DNA from: JAAOZP01 sp038848185
GTDB lineage: Archaea; Thermoproteota; EX4484-205; JAAOZP01
Direction of reading: 5' to 3'
Length of the DNA stretch: 6,939 nucleotides
Assembly: GCA_038848185.1 (NCBI GenBank)
Contig: JAWCNV010000042.1
Location: 1-6,939 of the forward strand
Part shown: positions 6,301-6,939 of the stretch, in pieces
How positions within the stretch are numbered: the stretch's first letter is position 1
How the letters are laid out: each line of letters opens with the position of its first letter
The notes under the pieces: model-generated
What the model was told of the DNA's origin: nothing
The model's database searches: none
Seen by the model: only the letters and a program-made list of their open reading frames with translations
Position numbers and translations under genes: made by a program

Positions 6301-6939
6301 CCCCACCGTACATCAAGGAGTTCAAGAAGAGGGAGAAGGTAAGCTACGTTGTCGACCTCTACAAACTCTACTACTTAGAAGGAGGCTTAGTCAGGTACAA
6401 GCTCTACCGCTGGGAGAAGTATGAGGTTCCGGTGGTGGTTAGGAGGGAGGAGACTGGGGCGAAATGGAGTCTGGTTGAAAGCGGGGTTGAGGCGGGCGTT
6501 GGAAGTCGAATATTGGTTGAGTCGAACGTTCCTGAAAACATTGTGAGGGAGAAGTACGGCGACCCCTTCAAGTACTACCTTGTTCCAAAGGTTGTCGACG
6601 GCGGGGAGAGGATTGAGCTTGTCTGCCAGACCCCTGACGAGAGCCTTGCGGAGAAGTATAAGAACGAGGGCTACATGGTCAACAATACCAAGATATCTGT
6701 TGGGAGCCCGATCAGGTTTGAGGTGAAGGTTCTCGAAGCCGCAGTAGAGAACAACGAGCTTAACATGCTTGGGAAGCAGAACCTCCTGAAGATCACGGTG
6801 GCAAACCCGACGGATGACACGTTAACCTACCAAGTTGTCTTGGAGACAGCCAACGAGAGGCAGGTGGAGGAGGTTCAGCGGCACGATATCCCTGCCTCAG
6901 CGCCGGGTGCGGTGGAGAAAATATACTCCTACCCTGTTG
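3378..6939 (+). CDS. Giant polytopic membrane protein with huge extracellular beta-repeat ectodomain (3'-partial)
   Basis: The frame is open for 1187 codons to the window edge, so the C-terminus is missing. The N-terminus (RLRRF) precedes about seven hydrophobic helices at residues 13-42, 50-78, 93-117, 131-158, 170-187, 190-206 and 233-257. Lys/Arg-rich loops at 79-92, 159-169 and 207-231 lie inside, so the chain leaves the membrane after helix 7. Residues 258-320 look alpha/beta. Residues 331-790 and 985-1023 are Tyr/Trp-rich beta repeats with YDVY/YDIY motifs (339, 678, 769) and ETRY motifs (411, 422). Residues 794-926 form a jelly-roll domain (SPSSLRIT, DFWYRL, YTVSF, LLVDDASV). Residues 1108-1187 begin an Ig/CARDB-like domain (NLLKITVANPTD). 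At least ten N-x-S/T sequons fit an extracellular glycoprotein. The TTG start overlaps the upstream stop (TTGA), has a Shine-Dalgarno region, and gives a basic N-terminus before helix 1. I recognise no enzyme motif. Adhesion, surface-layer attachment or sugar binding are possible roles, all inferred. Confidence 0.9.
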   Translation, partial: MRLRRFLNTVKAWPVCLAGATIAYFTVTGLLFFLAPDIAFLMVHGYPTARLILVIFVAFLFLNLLLTLTYSFSLLIVMGKSIAEGLRKNGRNLLKGFMLLSLSSLASLALIVYAGYCTISTATLETVETLGLFAANYGAGVIASILFATSITRLIASLAGEGFRIGLKRFLSIVFIAFLMLTILSAYRLPGLFICSLLILTVVSIATRSGGAEEPSSETKLPLLKGRSAGKATAAIVLSILILNAETPLGHMLLVLGEETVFNEDRLKELVSKAVAEGWSSGELVEGIRNDPELSMLSNYDLSTVSIDRDDRGRVVVTIPLTAMGYNVSRKTREKTTVYDVYLQSGSGEAVIGDRRYVPTGSRFEDKTFGSFNTLDEALVKEAEVKGLANSTGIFWNTTRKTESQVVTKVETRYAIVPTVVETRYNVIAEYDDYQSACNHGAVRAGAAQVRTVEKQVWVYSYKLEFARETTNEYEAMRVARDENDYVVEEVKETIIILVFEMYAPASIGSPYLGTREVEKKEFEKMLQTGELAKGVDGNGREYYYYSSGGAGSIRLYRKGERREEGDTVVAWRIYRRVDTSHYETRKTYQVVTQAGCEERKISIGELPAYAKGFEHREDAESSKPMVEPDLRKWVEARGLAYKSCKVESYGETVTRLETVTREVKQYYVIASYVKPVYDIYELKPYRRVWEETHYEEKYGWVFKGYVNETQRDYNSTTHLYVPEVVNWTSKTYLGLVTEWEAQLLTSMDPRYVSEKHNTTTISREIVYYDVYNATWRLLYHYYKHVVYPFHEYLANGNVSSSEGWVFDSIGNAGGEICGSAYRSSPSSLRITTGSGRGAWRQSFYFDAGGVSPTIDFWYRLRGSGALAIKKPDGSAHLFTLGESNGWSRFLRNSTDVFSEAGYYTVSFVACEDSELLVDDASVHVGGYGEWIYQGEVEECPDEVPPDERYEPFYRIEDKKLIGTFEESFANQYPTPPYIKEFKKREKVSYVVDLYKLYYLEGGLVRYKLYRWEKYEVPVVVRREETGAKWSLVESGVEAGVGSRILVESNVPENIVREKYGDPFKYYLVPKVVDGGERIELVCQTPDESLAEKYKNEGYMVNNTKISVGSPIRFEVKVLEAAVENNELNMLGKQNLLKITVANPTDDTLTYQVVLETANERQVEEVQRHDIPASAPGAVEKIYSYPV

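Noticed and set aside
1..6939. CRISPR array, tRNA or insertion sequence
   Set aside because: No regularly spaced repeats, no cloverleaf-like segments and no transposase or integrase motifs were seen in either strand.

Overview
The window looks like DNA from an archaeon, most likely a thermophilic member of the Thermoproteota (Crenarchaeota) or a close relative. The reasons are a recognisable C-terminal piece of an archaeal TATA-binding protein (TBP), TATA-box-like elements with little or no leader, GTG/TTG start codons, heavy use of AGG/AGA for Arg and ATA for Ile, and secreted proteins rich in N-glycosylation sequons. The genus cannot be fixed from the sequence. No tRNA, rRNA, CRISPR array, transposase or integrase is visible.

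Layout. (1) 1-257: a 46-codon minus-strand remnant (54-194) matches the last part of the second TBP repeat. Its reading frame is cut by a stop just upstream, so most of a TBP gene is missing. (2) 258-1565, minus strand: a 435-residue hypothetical protein with a Trp/His-rich N-terminus and an HxxxD motif faintly like zinc-dependent phospholipase C proteins, a Trp/Tyr-rich middle and a charged C-terminus. (3) 1566-1839: an AT-rich divergent intergenic region. It carries a promoter-like element for each side and a striking 28-bp near-perfect palindrome (1780-1807) about 20 bp upstream of the plus-strand TATA box. (4) 1840-3381, plus strand: a secreted all-beta protein with a signal peptide and a C-terminal Ig-like domain. 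(5) 3378-6939, plus strand, running off the window: a very large membrane-anchored surface protein (at least 1187 residues). It has about seven N-terminal transmembrane helices and then more than 900 extracellular residues, made of aromatic-rich beta repeats, a jelly-roll domain and an Ig/CARDB-like domain. It is easy to miss because its frame has no stop inside the window and starts with TTG.

The two plus-strand genes overlap by four bases (TTGA) and are almost certainly one translationally coupled operon. They probably encode a cell-surface pair: a secreted glycoprotein and a polytopic membrane protein with a huge glycosylated ectodomain. The palindrome is the obvious candidate control site for this operon. 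The TBP 3'-end remnant is what is left at the far border when an element integrates into the 3' end of a protein-coding gene and restores the target, so everything to its right could be an integrated element. That is a hypothesis; a decayed tbp paralogue is the main alternative.
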